From contig DASTWQ010000161.1 in NCBI GenBank assembly GCA_035758545.1, positions 1-22,841 on the forward strand: a DNA stretch of 22,841 bases, read 5' to 3'. Positions 5,297 through 15,262 of this stretch are shown piece by piece. Numbering within the stretch: position 1 is the first letter of the stretch; each line of letters starts with the position of its first letter. A program made the position numbers and the translations under genes. The notes below the pieces were generated by a model. The model was given only the letters and a program-made list of their open reading frames with translations. It was not told where the DNA came from and ran no database searches. The stretch is from JAFDVN01 sp035758545. Lineage in GTDB: Bacteria > Acidobacteriota > Holophagae > Holophagales > Holophagaceae.

Positions 5297-5851
5297 ATGA
5301 AAACTGTCCAACGGAACGAGATCCTCGACTACGTGACCTACGGCGAGCAGCGGGACGCCATCCGCGCCTCGGCCATGAAGGCCAAGGACCTGCGGCGGGT
5401 GCACCTGGGGGAGCACCTCACCTTCCTCTTCGAGAACCACGAGACCGTGCGCTACCAGGTGCTGGAGATGGTCCGGTCGGAGCAGATGGTGAAGGAGGCG
5501 GACATCCAGCACGAGCTGGACACCTACAATGCCCTGATGGGCGGCCCCGGCGAGCTGGGCGCGACCCTGCTCATCGAGATCGACGACGAGGCGCTTCGCC
5601 CGGAGCTGCTGCGGTCCTGGCGCGACCTGCCCCGGCGCATCGCCCTGGTCTTCGAGGACGGCTCCCAGGCCCTGGCCCAGGTGGACGAGGAGCAGTTCAA
5701 CGAGGAGAAGGCCAGCAGCGTCCAGTTCCTCCGCTTCCAGGTGGACGGCCGCGCGCCCAAGGGCCTGGCGGTGGACCACCCCGGCTACTCCGCCCGGGTG
5801 GACTTCACCGACGCCCAGAAGGCGGCTCTGGCGGCGGATCTCGCCTCCTGA
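5297..5851 (+). CDS. DUF3501 family protein
   Basis: This 184-residue cytosolic protein has the DUF3501 hallmarks: an N-terminal NEILDYVTYGEQRDAIR segment, VHLGEHLTFLFENHETVRYQV near residues 36-56, and NALMGGPGELGATLLIEID near 78-96. The function is unknown. It is commonly the third gene after rubrerythrin and a CCG-domain Fe-S protein, which is the order here. GAGG at 5288-5291 with five-base spacing supports ATG 5297 over the upstream start at 5279 inside the repeat. The gene converges on the ABM monooxygenase gene. Confidence 0.87.
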   Translation: MKTVQRNEILDYVTYGEQRDAIRASAMKAKDLRRVHLGEHLTFLFENHETVRYQVLEMVRSEQMVKEADIQHELDTYNALMGGPGELGATLLIEIDDEALRPELLRSWRDLPRRIALVFEDGSQALAQVDEEQFNEEKASSVQFLRFQVDGRAPKGLAVDHPGYSARVDFTDAQKAALAADLAS

Positions 5852-5867
5852 GCCGCCTCCGGGCGGC
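5852..5867. terminator. short GC hairpin between convergent genes
   Basis: GCCGCC (5852-5857) and GGCGGC (5862-5867) form a six-pair stem around TCCG directly after the DUF3501 stop. No T-run follows on either strand, so it is at most a weak or Rho-assisted terminator shared by the two convergent genes. Confidence 0.3.
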
Positions 5868-5881
5868 CTTCCGCGGAACCC

Positions 5882-6184
5882 TCAGGCCGGCAGCTTGGCC
5901 GCCAGCACCTCCAGCAGGTCGATCTGCGGCGGGGCGGCCAGCAGCTCCTCCGCCCGGGCGAAGAGGGCCTTGGCGATGGCGCCGTCCAGATGGGCCTGAC
6001 GGCCGGCTTCGTCGGGGAAGGCGTCGAAGATGCCGAACCGGGAAGGGCCCAGCTTCAGGGCGAACCAGGCGGCCGTGGCGGGCTCCTGCTGGGCGAGGGG
6101 CAGGGCGCCCGCGAGGAAGGCGGCCAGCTCGGCCTCCTTGCCGGGCCTGGCTTCGAGAAGGGCGAGGATGCCCGTGCGGACCAT
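5882..6184 (-). CDS. ABM-family (putative quinol) monooxygenase
   Basis: This 100-residue protein has the ferredoxin-like antibiotic biosynthesis monooxygenase fold: an N-terminal strand (MVRTGILALLEARPGKEAELAAFL), a central AAWFALKLGPSRFGIFDAFPDEAGRQAHL and a C-terminal strand (IDLLEVLAAKLPA). Proteins of this size are usually dimers that oxidise quinols or aromatic polyketides without a cofactor; the substrate is unknown. The start is ATG 6184-6182 with GGAG six bases upstream. The same frame stays open far upstream to 8377, but only because it lies opposite the GC-rich DUF748 gene. It is divergent from DUF748 (99 bases between starts). Confidence 0.82.
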   Translation of the reverse strand: MVRTGILALLEARPGKEAELAAFLAGALPLAQQEPATAAWFALKLGPSRFGIFDAFPDEAGRQAHLDGAIAKALFARAEELLAAPPQIDLLEVLAAKLPA

Positions 6185-6271
6185 GGGAACTCCATCGGCC
6201 GGGATGGCCTTCCCTGGGATGACGCCGGACCTCGCGCCGTGCCCGGACCGGCCCGCGAGGCCCGGCCCTGC

Positions 6272-6277
6272 TAGGCT
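6272..6277 (+). promoter_or_regulatory. candidate -10 box of a leaderless promoter for the DUF748 gene
   Basis: TAGGCT ends six bases before ATG 6284, the same placement as TATGCT before the GNAT gene. The surrounding bases also resemble each other (GCTA-x-GCTCG before both starts). No good Shine-Dalgarno is seen. Confidence 0.4.
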
Positions 6278-6283
6278 CGGGCC

Positions 6284-9184
6284 ATGCTCCCGCTGGCTCG
6301 ACTCCAGGCCTTCGCCGTCCGCCGCCGCCGGTGGCTCTACGCCCTCGGCGGGCTCTTCGTGGCCTACAGCCTCTTCGGTTTCCTGGTCGCGCCGCGGATC
6401 CTGAAGGCGAAGCTGGAAGCGGGCCTGGGCGAGGCCCTGCACCGGCCCGTCCGCCTGGCGAAGGTGCGGGTGAACCCCCTGGTGCCGAGCGTGACCCTGG
6501 AGGGCCTCGACATCCGCGCCAAGGACGGCGGGCCCTGGATCGGCTGCGAGCGGATCTACGTGAACGCGCGGGTGCTGCCCCTGCTGTGGCGGACGATCTC
6601 GCTCAAGGAGCTGGCCATCGTGCGGCCCTCGGTGCAGGTGGCGCTGGATGCCGGCGGCCGGCCCGAGTTCGCGGACCTCTTCGAGGGGCCCGCCTCGCCG
6701 GAGCAGCCCGAGACGCCCTCCAAGCCCTGGACCTTCGCCATCGGCCACTTCAGCCTCACGGAGGGGCGGCTGCCCTTCGTGGACCATTCCACCCAGCCCG
6801 AGTTCCGCTCGGAGCTGGGGCCCCTCAGCCTCAGCCTGGACGGCTTCCGGACGACGCCGGGCTCCAGCGGCGCCTACAGCTTCGAGGCCACCACCGAATC
6901 CGGCGAGAAGCTCGCGTGGTCCGGCCGCATCGGCGTCAGCCCCCTGGCCTCGGACGGCACCCTCATCCTGGGGAACCTGGATCTGGCGAAGTACGGGCCC
7001 TACCTCCGGCAGGCCCTGGACCTGGACCTGCGGGCGGGCCGGGGGGATCTCACGGCCCAGTACCGCTTCGCCTGGGGCCCCGCCGCCAAGGTCGTCGCGG
7101 TGGACGACGCGCGGCTGGGCCTCTCCGGCCTGCAGGTGGCGAATCCCGGGAGCGCGGAGCCGGCCCTGGACCTGCCGGCCCTCCAGGCCAGCGGCATCCA
7201 CGCGGATCTGCTCGCCAACCGGGTCGAGGTGGGCCTGCTCACGGCCACCGGCGGCACCGCCACGGTGATCCGCGCCAAGGACGGCAGCCTCAACCTGGCC
7301 CGGCTCTTCGCGGCGCCGCCAGGGGTGAAGCCCAAGCCGAAGGATCCTTCCGCCAAACCCCTCGCCCTCACCCTGGACGCCGCAGCGGTCCAGGGCCTCC
7401 ACCTGGTGTGGCAGGACGCGGTGCCGGACCGGCCCGTGGATCTCGACCTGCCCACCGTGGACCTCAAGCTCCACGGCTTCACCCTGGATCCCAAGGCCCC
7501 CGCCCAGATGGAGCTGCAGGCCGCGGTGGGGCAGGGCGGCACGCTGCGCTTGCAGGGCCCGGTGCGCCTCCTGGGCGTCACCGCGGATCTGCAGGCCGAG
7601 GGCCGGGGCCTGGCCCTGGCGCCCTTCGACCCCTACCTGGACGGCCCCCTGGACCTGCGCATCAACCGCGGCACCCTCGGCCTCAAGGGGCGGCTGCGGC
7701 TGGCCTTCGAGGGCACGAAGCGGGACGGCCTCCGCTACGCCGGGGACGCTGCGGTGGACGGCTTCGAGGCCGCCGACGCCCGGGACCGGGAGGTGATGCT
7801 GCGCTGGACGCGGCTCCAGCTCGCGGGCCTGGACACCGCCACCGCGCCCCTCGCCCTGAAGCTGAAGCGCCTCGACTGGACCGCCCCCGAAGGCCGCGTG
7901 GTCATCGCCGCCGACGGCACCACCAACGTGGCCCGGGCCCTGAAGCTCAGCCCCGAGGCGCCGCCCTCGCCCGCTGCCGCCGCGGTGACCCCCACCCCGC
8001 CGCCGGCGCCCGGGGCCCCGCCCCTGCCCCTCGCCATCGGCCTCATCACCCTGAAGGGCGGGCGCCTCTCCTTCATCGACCGCAGCCTCAGCCCCACCGC
8101 CGCGCTGCTGCTGGACCAGCTCCAGGGCCGCTACGAGAAGCTCTCCACGGATCCCGCGGCGGTCTCCACCGTGGATCTCAAGGGCCTGGCCGGCGGCCTG
8201 GCGCCCCTCACCATCCAGGGCCGGGCCATGCCCTTCCGCACGGACCAGGACACGGACGTCACCGTGAAGATCGACGGCTCGGACCTGGCGGACTTCGATC
8301 CCTACGTCCGCAAGTACATCGGACGCACGGTCCAGAAGGGCAAGCTCCACCTGGACGCCCACGTGGCCATCCAGCACCGGGGTCTGGACGTGCTAGCCAA
8401 GGCGAAACTGGACCAGTTCTACCTGGGCGACAAGGTGGACAGCCCCGACGCGACCCACCTCCCTGTGAAGCTGGCGCTGGCCCTGCTGCGGGACCGCCAG
8501 GGCGTCATCGACTTGGAGGTCCCTGTGCAGGGCAGCCTCGACGACCCGGACATCAAGTACGGCAAGCTCGTCTGGAAGGCCATCTTCAACCTCGTGGGCA
8601 AGGTCGCCGCCAGCCCCTTCACCCTGCTGGGCAACCTCTTCGGCGGCGGGGCGGACCTCAGCTTCCTCGCCTTCGAGCCCGGCACGAGCCAGCTCTCGCC
8701 GCAGGCCCACGCCAAGCTCCAGGGCCTCGCCAAGGCGCTGGCGGAGCGGCCGGACCTCCAGCTCGAGGTGGAAGGCGCCGCTGACCCCGCCGCGGACGGC
8801 GCCGCCCTGCGCCGGGCCTCCCTGGACCGGCTCATCCAGGCCACCGCCTGGGCCCGCCTGAAGCGGAAGACCGGCGAGGCCGCGGCCTTCACGCCCGACG
8901 CCGACCAGCGCGCGGCGGCGGTGAAGGCGCTCTTCCTGGCGGCCCATCCGCCGGATCCCAAGGCCAAGGCCCCGGAGCCGCCGCTGCCGGAGATGGAGCA
9001 GCGCCTCCTTGCGGACCAGCCCGTGGACGCCGCGGCCCTCGACGCCCTGGCCCAGGCCCGCGCCAAGGCCGCCCTCGCCGCGCTCCAGCAGCTGCAGGCC
9101 CCCCAGGACCGCGTCTTCGAGACCCGCAACACCCGCGAGGGCGCCGACACCCACCAGGCCCGGGTCTGGTTCGCGGTGAAGTGA
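6284..9184 (+). CDS. DUF748 domain protein (AsmA-like envelope protein)
   Basis: This 966-residue protein has one N-terminal membrane anchor (about residues 18-36, preceded by RRRR) and a long periplasmic part. The start of the repeating-groove domain is visible as LGEALHRPVRLAKVRVNPLVPSVTLEGLDI (about 48-77), typical of AsmA/DUF748 proteins thought to bridge inner and outer membranes and carry lipids. A proline-rich linker lies near residues 560-585, followed by a second LTLKGG/RLSFIDRS-type unit and the TVKIDGSDLADFDPYVRKYIGR segment characteristic of DUF748. The C-terminal FEPGTSQLSPQAHAKLQGLAKAL region resembles an OmpA-like start. It is monocistronic and convergent with kdpE, with a single base between the stop codons. 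The exact cargo is unknown. Confidence 0.85.
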   Translation: MLPLARLQAFAVRRRRWLYALGGLFVAYSLFGFLVAPRILKAKLEAGLGEALHRPVRLAKVRVNPLVPSVTLEGLDIRAKDGGPWIGCERIYVNARVLPLLWRTISLKELAIVRPSVQVALDAGGRPEFADLFEGPASPEQPETPSKPWTFAIGHFSLTEGRLPFVDHSTQPEFRSELGPLSLSLDGFRTTPGSSGAYSFEATTESGEKLAWSGRIGVSPLASDGTLILGNLDLAKYGPYLRQALDLDLRAGRGDLTAQYRFAWGPAAKVVAVDDARLGLSGLQVANPGSAEPALDLPALQASGIHADLLANRVEVGLLTATGGTATVIRAKDGSLNLARLFAAPPGVKPKPKDPSAKPLALTLDAAAVQGLHLVWQDAVPDRPVDLDLPTVDLKLHGFTLDPKAPAQMELQAAVGQGGTLRLQGPVRLLGVTADLQAEGRGLALAPFDPYLDGPLDLRINRGTLGLKGRLRLAFEGTKRDGLRYAGDAAVDGFEAADARDREVMLRWTRLQLAGLDTATAPLALKLKRLDWTAPEGRVVIAADGTTNVARALKLSPEAPPSPAAAAVTPTPPPAPGAPPLPLAIGLITLKGGRLSFIDRSLSPTAALLLDQLQGRYEKLSTDPAAVSTVDLKGLAGGLAPLTIQGRAMPFRTDQDTDVTVKIDGSDLADFDPYVRKYIGRTVQKGKLHLDAHVAIQHRGLDVLAKAKLDQFYLGDKVDSPDATHLPVKLALALLRDRQGVIDLEVPVQGSLDDPDIKYGKLVWKAIFNLVGKVAASPFTLLGNLFGGGADLSFLAFEPGTSQLSPQAHAKLQGLAKALAERPDLQLEVEGAADPAADGAALRRASLDRLIQATAWARLKRKTGEAAAFTPDADQRAAAVKALFLAAHPPDPKAKAPEPPLPEMEQRLLADQPVDAAALDALAQARAKAALAALQQLQAPQDRVFETRNTREGADTHQARVWFAVK

Positions 9185-9185
9185 G

Positions 9186-9869
<684 letters not shown>

Positions 9870-9875
9870 GGCGGC

Positions 9876-12560
9876 TCAGCCCTCCATGGGGGTGTCTTCC
9901 TGGGGCGGCGCCGGCGGCGCCGGGCCGACCGGCAGGGTGACATAGAACTGGGCCCCGCCCACGTGGTGGCGGTTGGAGGCGCGGATGGTCCCGCCGTGGG
10001 CCTCCACGATCCCCTTGCAGATGGCGAGGCCGAGCCCGGCGCCGGGGCCCTTGGCGCCGGGACCGCGCACGAGCTTGTCGAAGAGCCGGTCCTCGAGCCC
10101 CTCCGGGAGGCCGGGCCCCCGGTCGCCCACGGAGAAGGTCACGGCGGGGCCCGTGGACCAGGCCTTCACCTCGATGGGATCGCCGCCGTGGCGGAGCGCG
10201 TTCTCCAACAGGTTCACCAGGGCCTGCTCGAAGAGCACCGGATCCACCTGGACCATCGGGAGCCCCTCCGGAAGGTCGACGCGCACGTCGCGGCCCGCGG
10301 CCAGGGGCTCGAGCCGCGACAGGGCCGAGCCCACCAGCTCCTCCAGGGGCACCCACTCCTTGGCCAGGCTCAGCGCGCCGGATTCCAGGCGCGTGATGTC
10401 CAGGAGGTTCGTCACCAGCCGGTGGAGGCGCTGGGCCTCCTCCTGGATGGTCTGGGCCAGGTCCTTCGGCGTCGGGCCGAGGCCCGGATCCGCGAGCAGC
10501 GTCGTCGCCGCGCCGAGGATGCCGCCGAGGGGCGTGCGCAGGTCGTGGGAGACGGAGCTGAGCAGGGCGTTGCGCAGCCGCTCCTCGTCCGCCCGCCGGT
10601 GGGCCTCCGCGGCCCGCTCGGAGAGCAGGGCCCGCTCGATGGCGAGGGCGGTCTGGTTGGCGAAGGCCTCCAGCAGGCGCAGGCTGTCCGGATCCGCCCA
10701 GCGCGGGGCGCCTTCCGGCAGCAGCCCCATGACGCCGAGGGTGCCGCTGGCGCCCTTGAGGGGGAGGTAGGTGGCCCCGGCCCCCGGCAGCGTGCCGGTG
10801 CCGAGCCCTGCGGGCTCGCCGTGCTCCAGCACCCACTGGGCCACCGCCCGCTCCTGGTCCGTGAGGGGGAAGCCGGCCTCCCCCGAGGGCGCGAGGCGCC
10901 CCTCCGCGTCCGGCAGGAGCACGCTGGTGCGGCCCTGGAACTGCTCGGCGACGCTGTGGATGGCGGAGGCCACCAGCTCCGAGGAGCCCGCGGCCCGGGC
11001 CAGCTCGCCGCTCAGGCGGTAGAGGGCCTGGGTCTTCTGCTCCCGGGCCCGCGCCAGCCGGGCCTGCTGGCGGATGCGCTCCGTGAGGTTGCTGATGACG
11101 AGCCCCACGAGGAACATCACGCCGAAGGTCCCGAGGTGCCGCAGGTCCGTCACGGTGAAGGTCTGGTAGGGCGGGATGAAGAACCAGTCGAAGGCCCCCA
11201 CGCTGAGGGCGCTGGCCAGCAGCGACGGCCAGCGGCCGAGCCGGGCGGCGACGACGACGATGGCCAGCAGGTAGACCATCACGATGTCCGCCAGCTCCGC
11301 GGGGTGGAACAGGTGGGCGGCGGCCGTGGCCAGGGCCACCGCCGCGGCGGCCCCCAGGTAGGCCTGGGGCCGGGGCCCCGCCGGACGCCGGGCGAGGGCG
11401 GGCCGGGCGGCCTCGGTCTCGGGATCGCCGGTGATGACGTAGACGTCGATGTCGCCGCTGCCCCTGACCAGCTCCTCCAGCAGGGAGCCCCGCAGCAGCT
11501 CGGTCCAGCGCGGGCGGGTCGGCTTGCCGACGACGATCTTGGTGACGTTCCGGCTGCGGGCGAAGGCGAGGATGTCCTCCCCGATGCGGGCCCCGCCCTG
11601 GACCACCGCCGTCTCGCCGCCGAGCTGCTCCGCCAGGCGCAGGTTCGCCTCGACCCGCGCCTGGTCCTCCTCCGAGTAGCGCAGGTGGCGGGTCGTCTCG
11701 ACGTAGAGCGCGATCCACGGCGCGCCGAGGGAGGCCGACAGCCGGCGGGCGCCGCGGATCAGCCGCGCCGTCAGGGCGCTGGGCCCCACGCAGACCAGGA
11801 CGCGCTCGCCAGCGGCCCAGGTCTTCTGGATGCCCTCGCTGGCCATGTAGCGCCGCATCTGGGCGTCCACGCTCTGGGCCGTCTGGCGCAGGGCCAGTTC
11901 CCGCAGCGCCAGCAGGTTCCCCTTCCGGAAGAACCGGTCGATGGCGTGCCGAGCCTGGTCGGGGACGTAGACCTTGCCCTCCCGCAGGCGCTGGATCAGG
12001 TCCTCGGGAGGCAGGTCCACCAGCTCCACCTCGTCCGCCCGCTCGAGCACCGTGTCGGGCACGCCCTCCCGGACGACGATGCCCGTGATCTGGGCGACCA
12101 CGTCCCGCAGGCTCTCCATGTGCTGCACGTTGATCGTCGTGTAGACGTCGATGCCCGCGTCCAGCAGCTCCATCACGTCCTGCCACCGCTTGGCGTGGCG
12201 GGAGCCCTGCATGTTCGTGTGGGCCAGCTCGTCCATGAGGATGAGCTGGGGCCGGCGCCTCAGGGCCGCGTCCAGGTCGAACTCGGGGTAGAACTTGCCG
12301 TGGTAGGGCAGCTCCCTGGGCGGGATGCGCTCGAAGCCCTCGGCCTGGAGGGCCGTCTCCGAGCGGCCGTGGGTCTCCACGACGCCGACGACCACGTCGA
12401 TGCCGATGGCCTGGCGCTCCTTCGCCTCGCTGAGCATGGCGTAGGTCTTCCCCACGCCGGGCGCCGCCCCGAAGAAGATCTTGAGCTTCGCCCGGGCGGC
12501 CAGGGCCTCGGCCTCCTGCACCTGGCGCAGGAGCGCGTCGGGGTCGGGGCGCGGCGTCAC
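9876..12560 (-). CDS. kdpD: KdpD, potassium/turgor sensor histidine kinase
   Basis: This full-length protein has 894 residues. The order is: KdpD N-terminal domain with Walker A GAAPGVGKT (31-39) and LILMDELAHTN (106-116), a USP-like domain (about 253-378), four membrane helices (about 400-490), a GAF-like region (about 510-645), the HisKA domain with H672 in SSVSHDLRTPLGG, and the HATPase domain with N-box LLENALRHG (784-792), the DRGPGLP box (813-819) and GLGLAICKG (842-850). It phosphorylates KdpE when K+ is limiting. The start codon is GTG 12560. It is separated from kdpC by nine bases. Confidence 0.96.
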   Translation of the reverse strand: MTPRPDPDALLRQVQEAEALAARAKLKIFFGAAPGVGKTYAMLSEAKERQAIGIDVVVGVVETHGRSETALQAEGFERIPPRELPYHGKFYPEFDLDAALRRRPQLILMDELAHTNMQGSRHAKRWQDVMELLDAGIDVYTTINVQHMESLRDVVAQITGIVVREGVPDTVLERADEVELVDLPPEDLIQRLREGKVYVPDQARHAIDRFFRKGNLLALRELALRQTAQSVDAQMRRYMASEGIQKTWAAGERVLVCVGPSALTARLIRGARRLSASLGAPWIALYVETTRHLRYSEEDQARVEANLRLAEQLGGETAVVQGGARIGEDILAFARSRNVTKIVVGKPTRPRWTELLRGSLLEELVRGSGDIDVYVITGDPETEAARPALARRPAGPRPQAYLGAAAAVALATAAAHLFHPAELADIVMVYLLAIVVVAARLGRWPSLLASALSVGAFDWFFIPPYQTFTVTDLRHLGTFGVMFLVGLVISNLTERIRQQARLARAREQKTQALYRLSGELARAAGSSELVASAIHSVAEQFQGRTSVLLPDAEGRLAPSGEAGFPLTDQERAVAQWVLEHGEPAGLGTGTLPGAGATYLPLKGASGTLGVMGLLPEGAPRWADPDSLRLLEAFANQTALAIERALLSERAAEAHRRADEERLRNALLSSVSHDLRTPLGGILGAATTLLADPGLGPTPKDLAQTIQEEAQRLHRLVTNLLDITRLESGALSLAKEWVPLEELVGSALSRLEPLAAGRDVRVDLPEGLPMVQVDPVLFEQALVNLLENALRHGGDPIEVKAWSTGPAVTFSVGDRGPGLPEGLEDRLFDKLVRGPGAKGPGAGLGLAICKGIVEAHGGTIRASNRHHVGGAQFYVTLPVGPAPPAPPQEDTPMEG

Positions 12561-12569
12561 CGGGCCAGC

Positions 12570-13169
12570 CTAGCGCAGGCTGGTGGAGGCGTGGTCGAGG
12601 TCGAGGTTGAGCTCCAGCACGTTCACCCGGGCCTCCCCCAGGACGCCGAACTGCGGTCCTTCCGTGTGGCGGGCGACCAGGGCCCGGACCGCGGCCTCGT
12701 CCAGGTGGCGGGCCTTCGCCACCCGGCGCACCTGGAACGCCGCCGCCGCCGGGCTGATGTCCGGGTCCAGGCCACTGGCGGAGGCGGTCACGAGGTCCAC
12801 GGGCACGGGCCCCCTGGCGTCGGGGTCGGCGTCCCGGAGGGCCTGGATGCGGGCCTGCACCGCCTGGACGAGGGCAGGATTGCTGGGGGCGAGGTTGGAG
12901 CCGCCGCTGTTGGCCCCGTTGTAGGGCAGGGGGTTCCCGTCCGCGTCCACGGTGGCGGAGGGGCGGCCCCAGAAATGGCCGGGATCCGTGAAGGCCTGGC
13001 CGATCCAGCGCGAGCCGACGACCCTGCCGTCCCGGACGAGGAGGCTGCCGCCGGCCTGGCGGGGGAAGAGGGCTCGCGCGGCGCCGGTGACCAGCAGCGG
13101 ATAGGCGACGCCGGTGAGGGCCGTGAGCGCGAGGAAGCCGACGAGGGCGGGGCGGAGCTGGAGGTCCAT
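12570..13169 (-). CDS. kdpC: KdpC, K+-transporting ATPase subunit C
   Basis: This 199-residue protein has one N-terminal membrane helix (about residues 8-33) and a periplasmic domain with family motifs: GSRWIGQAFTDPGHFWGRPSA (near 52-72), NSGGSNLAPSNPAL (near 86-99), VPVDLVTASASGLDPDISP (near 121-139) and the ending VNVLELNLDLD. KdpC stabilises the KdpA-KdpB complex. The ribosome site is GGAG before ATG 13169, ten bases after the kdpB stop. Confidence 0.96.
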   Translation of the reverse strand: MDLQLRPALVGFLALTALTGVAYPLLVTGAARALFPRQAGGSLLVRDGRVVGSRWIGQAFTDPGHFWGRPSATVDADGNPLPYNGANSGGSNLAPSNPALVQAVQARIQALRDADPDARGPVPVDLVTASASGLDPDISPAAAAFQVRRVAKARHLDEAAVRALVARHTEGPQFGVLGEARVNVLELNLDLDHASTSLR

Positions 13170-13179
13170 GGGCGTCTCC

Positions 13180-15255
13180 TCAGGCGGCGAGGTGGAGGGC
13201 GACGAGGGCCAGGTCGATGAGCTTGATGCCCAGGAAGGGCGCCAGGAGCCCGCCCAGGCCGTAGACGAGGAGGTTGCGCTGGAGGAGGGCGGCGGCGCCC
13301 ATGGGGCGGTATTTCACCCCCCGCAGCGCCAGCGGGATGAGGACGACGATGACCAGCGCGTTGAAGATCACCGCCGAGAGGATGGCGCTCTCGGGGCTGT
13401 GGAGCCCCATGACGTTCAGCGCGCCCAGGGCCGGGTAGGTGGCCACGAAGGCGGCGGGGAGGATGGCGAAGTACTTCGCCACGTCGTTGGCGATGCTGAA
13501 GGTGGTGAGCGAGCCCCGGGTCATGAGGAGCTGCTTGCCGATCTCCACGATCTCGATGAGTTTCGTAGGATTGGAGTCCAGGTCCACCATGTTGCCGGCC
13601 TCCTTGGCGGCCTGGGTGCCGCTGTTCATGGCCACGGCCACGTCCGCCTGGGCCAGGGCCGGGGCGTCGTTGGTGCCGTCCCCGGTCATGGCGACGAGGC
13701 GCCCGCCCTGCTGGAATTCGCGGATGAGCTTCAGCTTCGCTTCCGGCGTCGCCTGGGCGAGGAAGTCGTCCACGCCCGCCTCCGCGGCGATGGCGGCGGC
13801 GGTGAGGGGGTTGTCGCCGGTGATCATGACGGTTCGGATGCCCATGTGGCGCAGCTCGCTGAAGCGCTCCTTGATGCCGCCCTTCACGATGTCCTTGAGC
13901 TGGATGACGCCGAGGGCCTGGGCGCCGTCGGCCACGACGAGGGGCGTGCCGCCCGCCATGGCGATCTCGTCCACCCGGCGCCGCAGCTCCTCGGGGAAGC
14001 GGCCGCCCCGGGAGGCCACGAACGCCTCGATGGCGCTGGCGGCGCCCTTGCGGACCTCCCGGGGGCCGAGATCGACGCCGCTCATGCGGGTCTGGGCGGT
14101 GAAGGGGACGAAGTGGGCGTCCAGGGCCCGGATGTCCCGCTCGCGGAGCCCGTAGCGTTCCTTGGCCAGCACCACGATGCTGCGGCCCTCCGGCGTCTCG
14201 TCCGCCAGGGAGGAGAGCTGGGCGGCGTCCGCCAGGGCCGCCTCGTCCACGCCCTCCGCCGGGAGGAAGGCCACGGCCTCGCGGTTGCCCAGGGTGATGG
14301 TCCCCGTCTTGTCCAGCAGGAGGACGTCCACGTCGCCCGCGGCCTCCACGGCGCGGCCGGAGGTGGCGATCACGTTGGCCTGGATCATGCGGTCCATGCC
14401 CGCGATCCCGATGGCGCTGAGCAGGCCGCCGATGGTGGTCGGGATCAGGCAGACCAGCAGGGCCACCAGCACCGTGAGGGGGACCGGATGGCCCTGGCCC
14501 GCCGCCTTCACGCTGAAGCTGGAAAAGGGCAGCAGGGTGGCGGTGGCCAGCAGGAAGACGAGGGTGAGCCCCGCCAGGAGGATGTCGAGGGCGATCTCGT
14601 TGGGGGTCTTCTGGCGCTTGGCGCCCTCCACCATGGCGATCATGCGGTCCAGGAAGCTCTCGCCGGGGTTGGCGGTGATGCGGATGATCAGCCAGTCCGA
14701 GAGGACGAGGGTGCCGCCGGTGACGGCGGAGCGGTCTCCGCCGCTCTCGCGGATGACGGGCGCGCTCTCTCCCGTGATGGCGCTCTCGTTCACGGAGGCC
14801 ACCCCTTCGATGACCTCCCCGTCGCCGGGGATCGTCTCCCCGGCTTCGACGAGCACGATGTCCCCGATGCGCAGGCTCGGGGCATCCACCAGCTCGGCGG
14901 TGGCGGAACGGTCCGCGGAGGCGAGCTTCCGGGCCACCACATCCCGCTTGGCCCGTCGGAGGCTGTCCGCCTGGGCCTTGCCCCGGCCCTCGGCCATGGC
15001 CTCGGCGAAGTTCGCGAAGAGCACCGTGAACCAGAGCCAGAGCGCGATGGCGAGCACGAAGCCCGGGCGGGCGTCGCCGCCCCCCAGCAGCGCCTGGATC
15101 CAGAGGGCGGTGGTGAAGGCGCTGCAGATCCAGACGGTGAACATCACGGGGTTGCGGAGCTGGTGGAGCGGATTCAGCTTCCGGAGTGCATCCAGGAGGG
15201 CCCGGCGCAGGAGGGCGGGCTCGAAGAGGGGGCGGGCTTCCGCGTGGGGGGTCAT
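13180..15255 (-). CDS. kdpB: KdpB, P-type K+-transporting ATPase catalytic subunit
   Basis: This protein has 691 residues, the usual KdpB length. It shows TGES (161-164, actuator loop), the phosphorylation motif DKTGTIT with D315, the nucleotide-binding domain with FTAQTRMSGVD (about 385-395) and the hinge GDGTNDAPAL (525-534). Membrane segments match the P1A/type IA ATPase. It couples ATP hydrolysis to K+ movement through KdpA. The serine of TGES, the site of inhibitory phosphorylation in E. coli, is kept. The start ATG 15255 is seven bases after the kdpA stop. Confidence 0.97.
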   Translation of the reverse strand: MTPHAEARPLFEPALLRRALLDALRKLNPLHQLRNPVMFTVWICSAFTTALWIQALLGGGDARPGFVLAIALWLWFTVLFANFAEAMAEGRGKAQADSLRRAKRDVVARKLASADRSATAELVDAPSLRIGDIVLVEAGETIPGDGEVIEGVASVNESAITGESAPVIRESGGDRSAVTGGTLVLSDWLIIRITANPGESFLDRMIAMVEGAKRQKTPNEIALDILLAGLTLVFLLATATLLPFSSFSVKAAGQGHPVPLTVLVALLVCLIPTTIGGLLSAIGIAGMDRMIQANVIATSGRAVEAAGDVDVLLLDKTGTITLGNREAVAFLPAEGVDEAALADAAQLSSLADETPEGRSIVVLAKERYGLRERDIRALDAHFVPFTAQTRMSGVDLGPREVRKGAASAIEAFVASRGGRFPEELRRRVDEIAMAGGTPLVVADGAQALGVIQLKDIVKGGIKERFSELRHMGIRTVMITGDNPLTAAAIAAEAGVDDFLAQATPEAKLKLIREFQQGGRLVAMTGDGTNDAPALAQADVAVAMNSGTQAAKEAGNMVDLDSNPTKLIEIVEIGKQLLMTRGSLTTFSIANDVAKYFAILPAAFVATYPALGALNVMGLHSPESAILSAVIFNALVIVVLIPLALRGVKYRPMGAAALLQRNLLVYGLGGLLAPFLGIKLIDLALVALHLAA

Positions 15256-15262
15256 GGGCGCC

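Noticed and set aside
6331..8784. 817-codon frame in another plus phase inside DUF748
   Set aside because: Arg/Pro/Gly-rich out-of-phase reading; the DUF748 frame has the anchor and family motifs.
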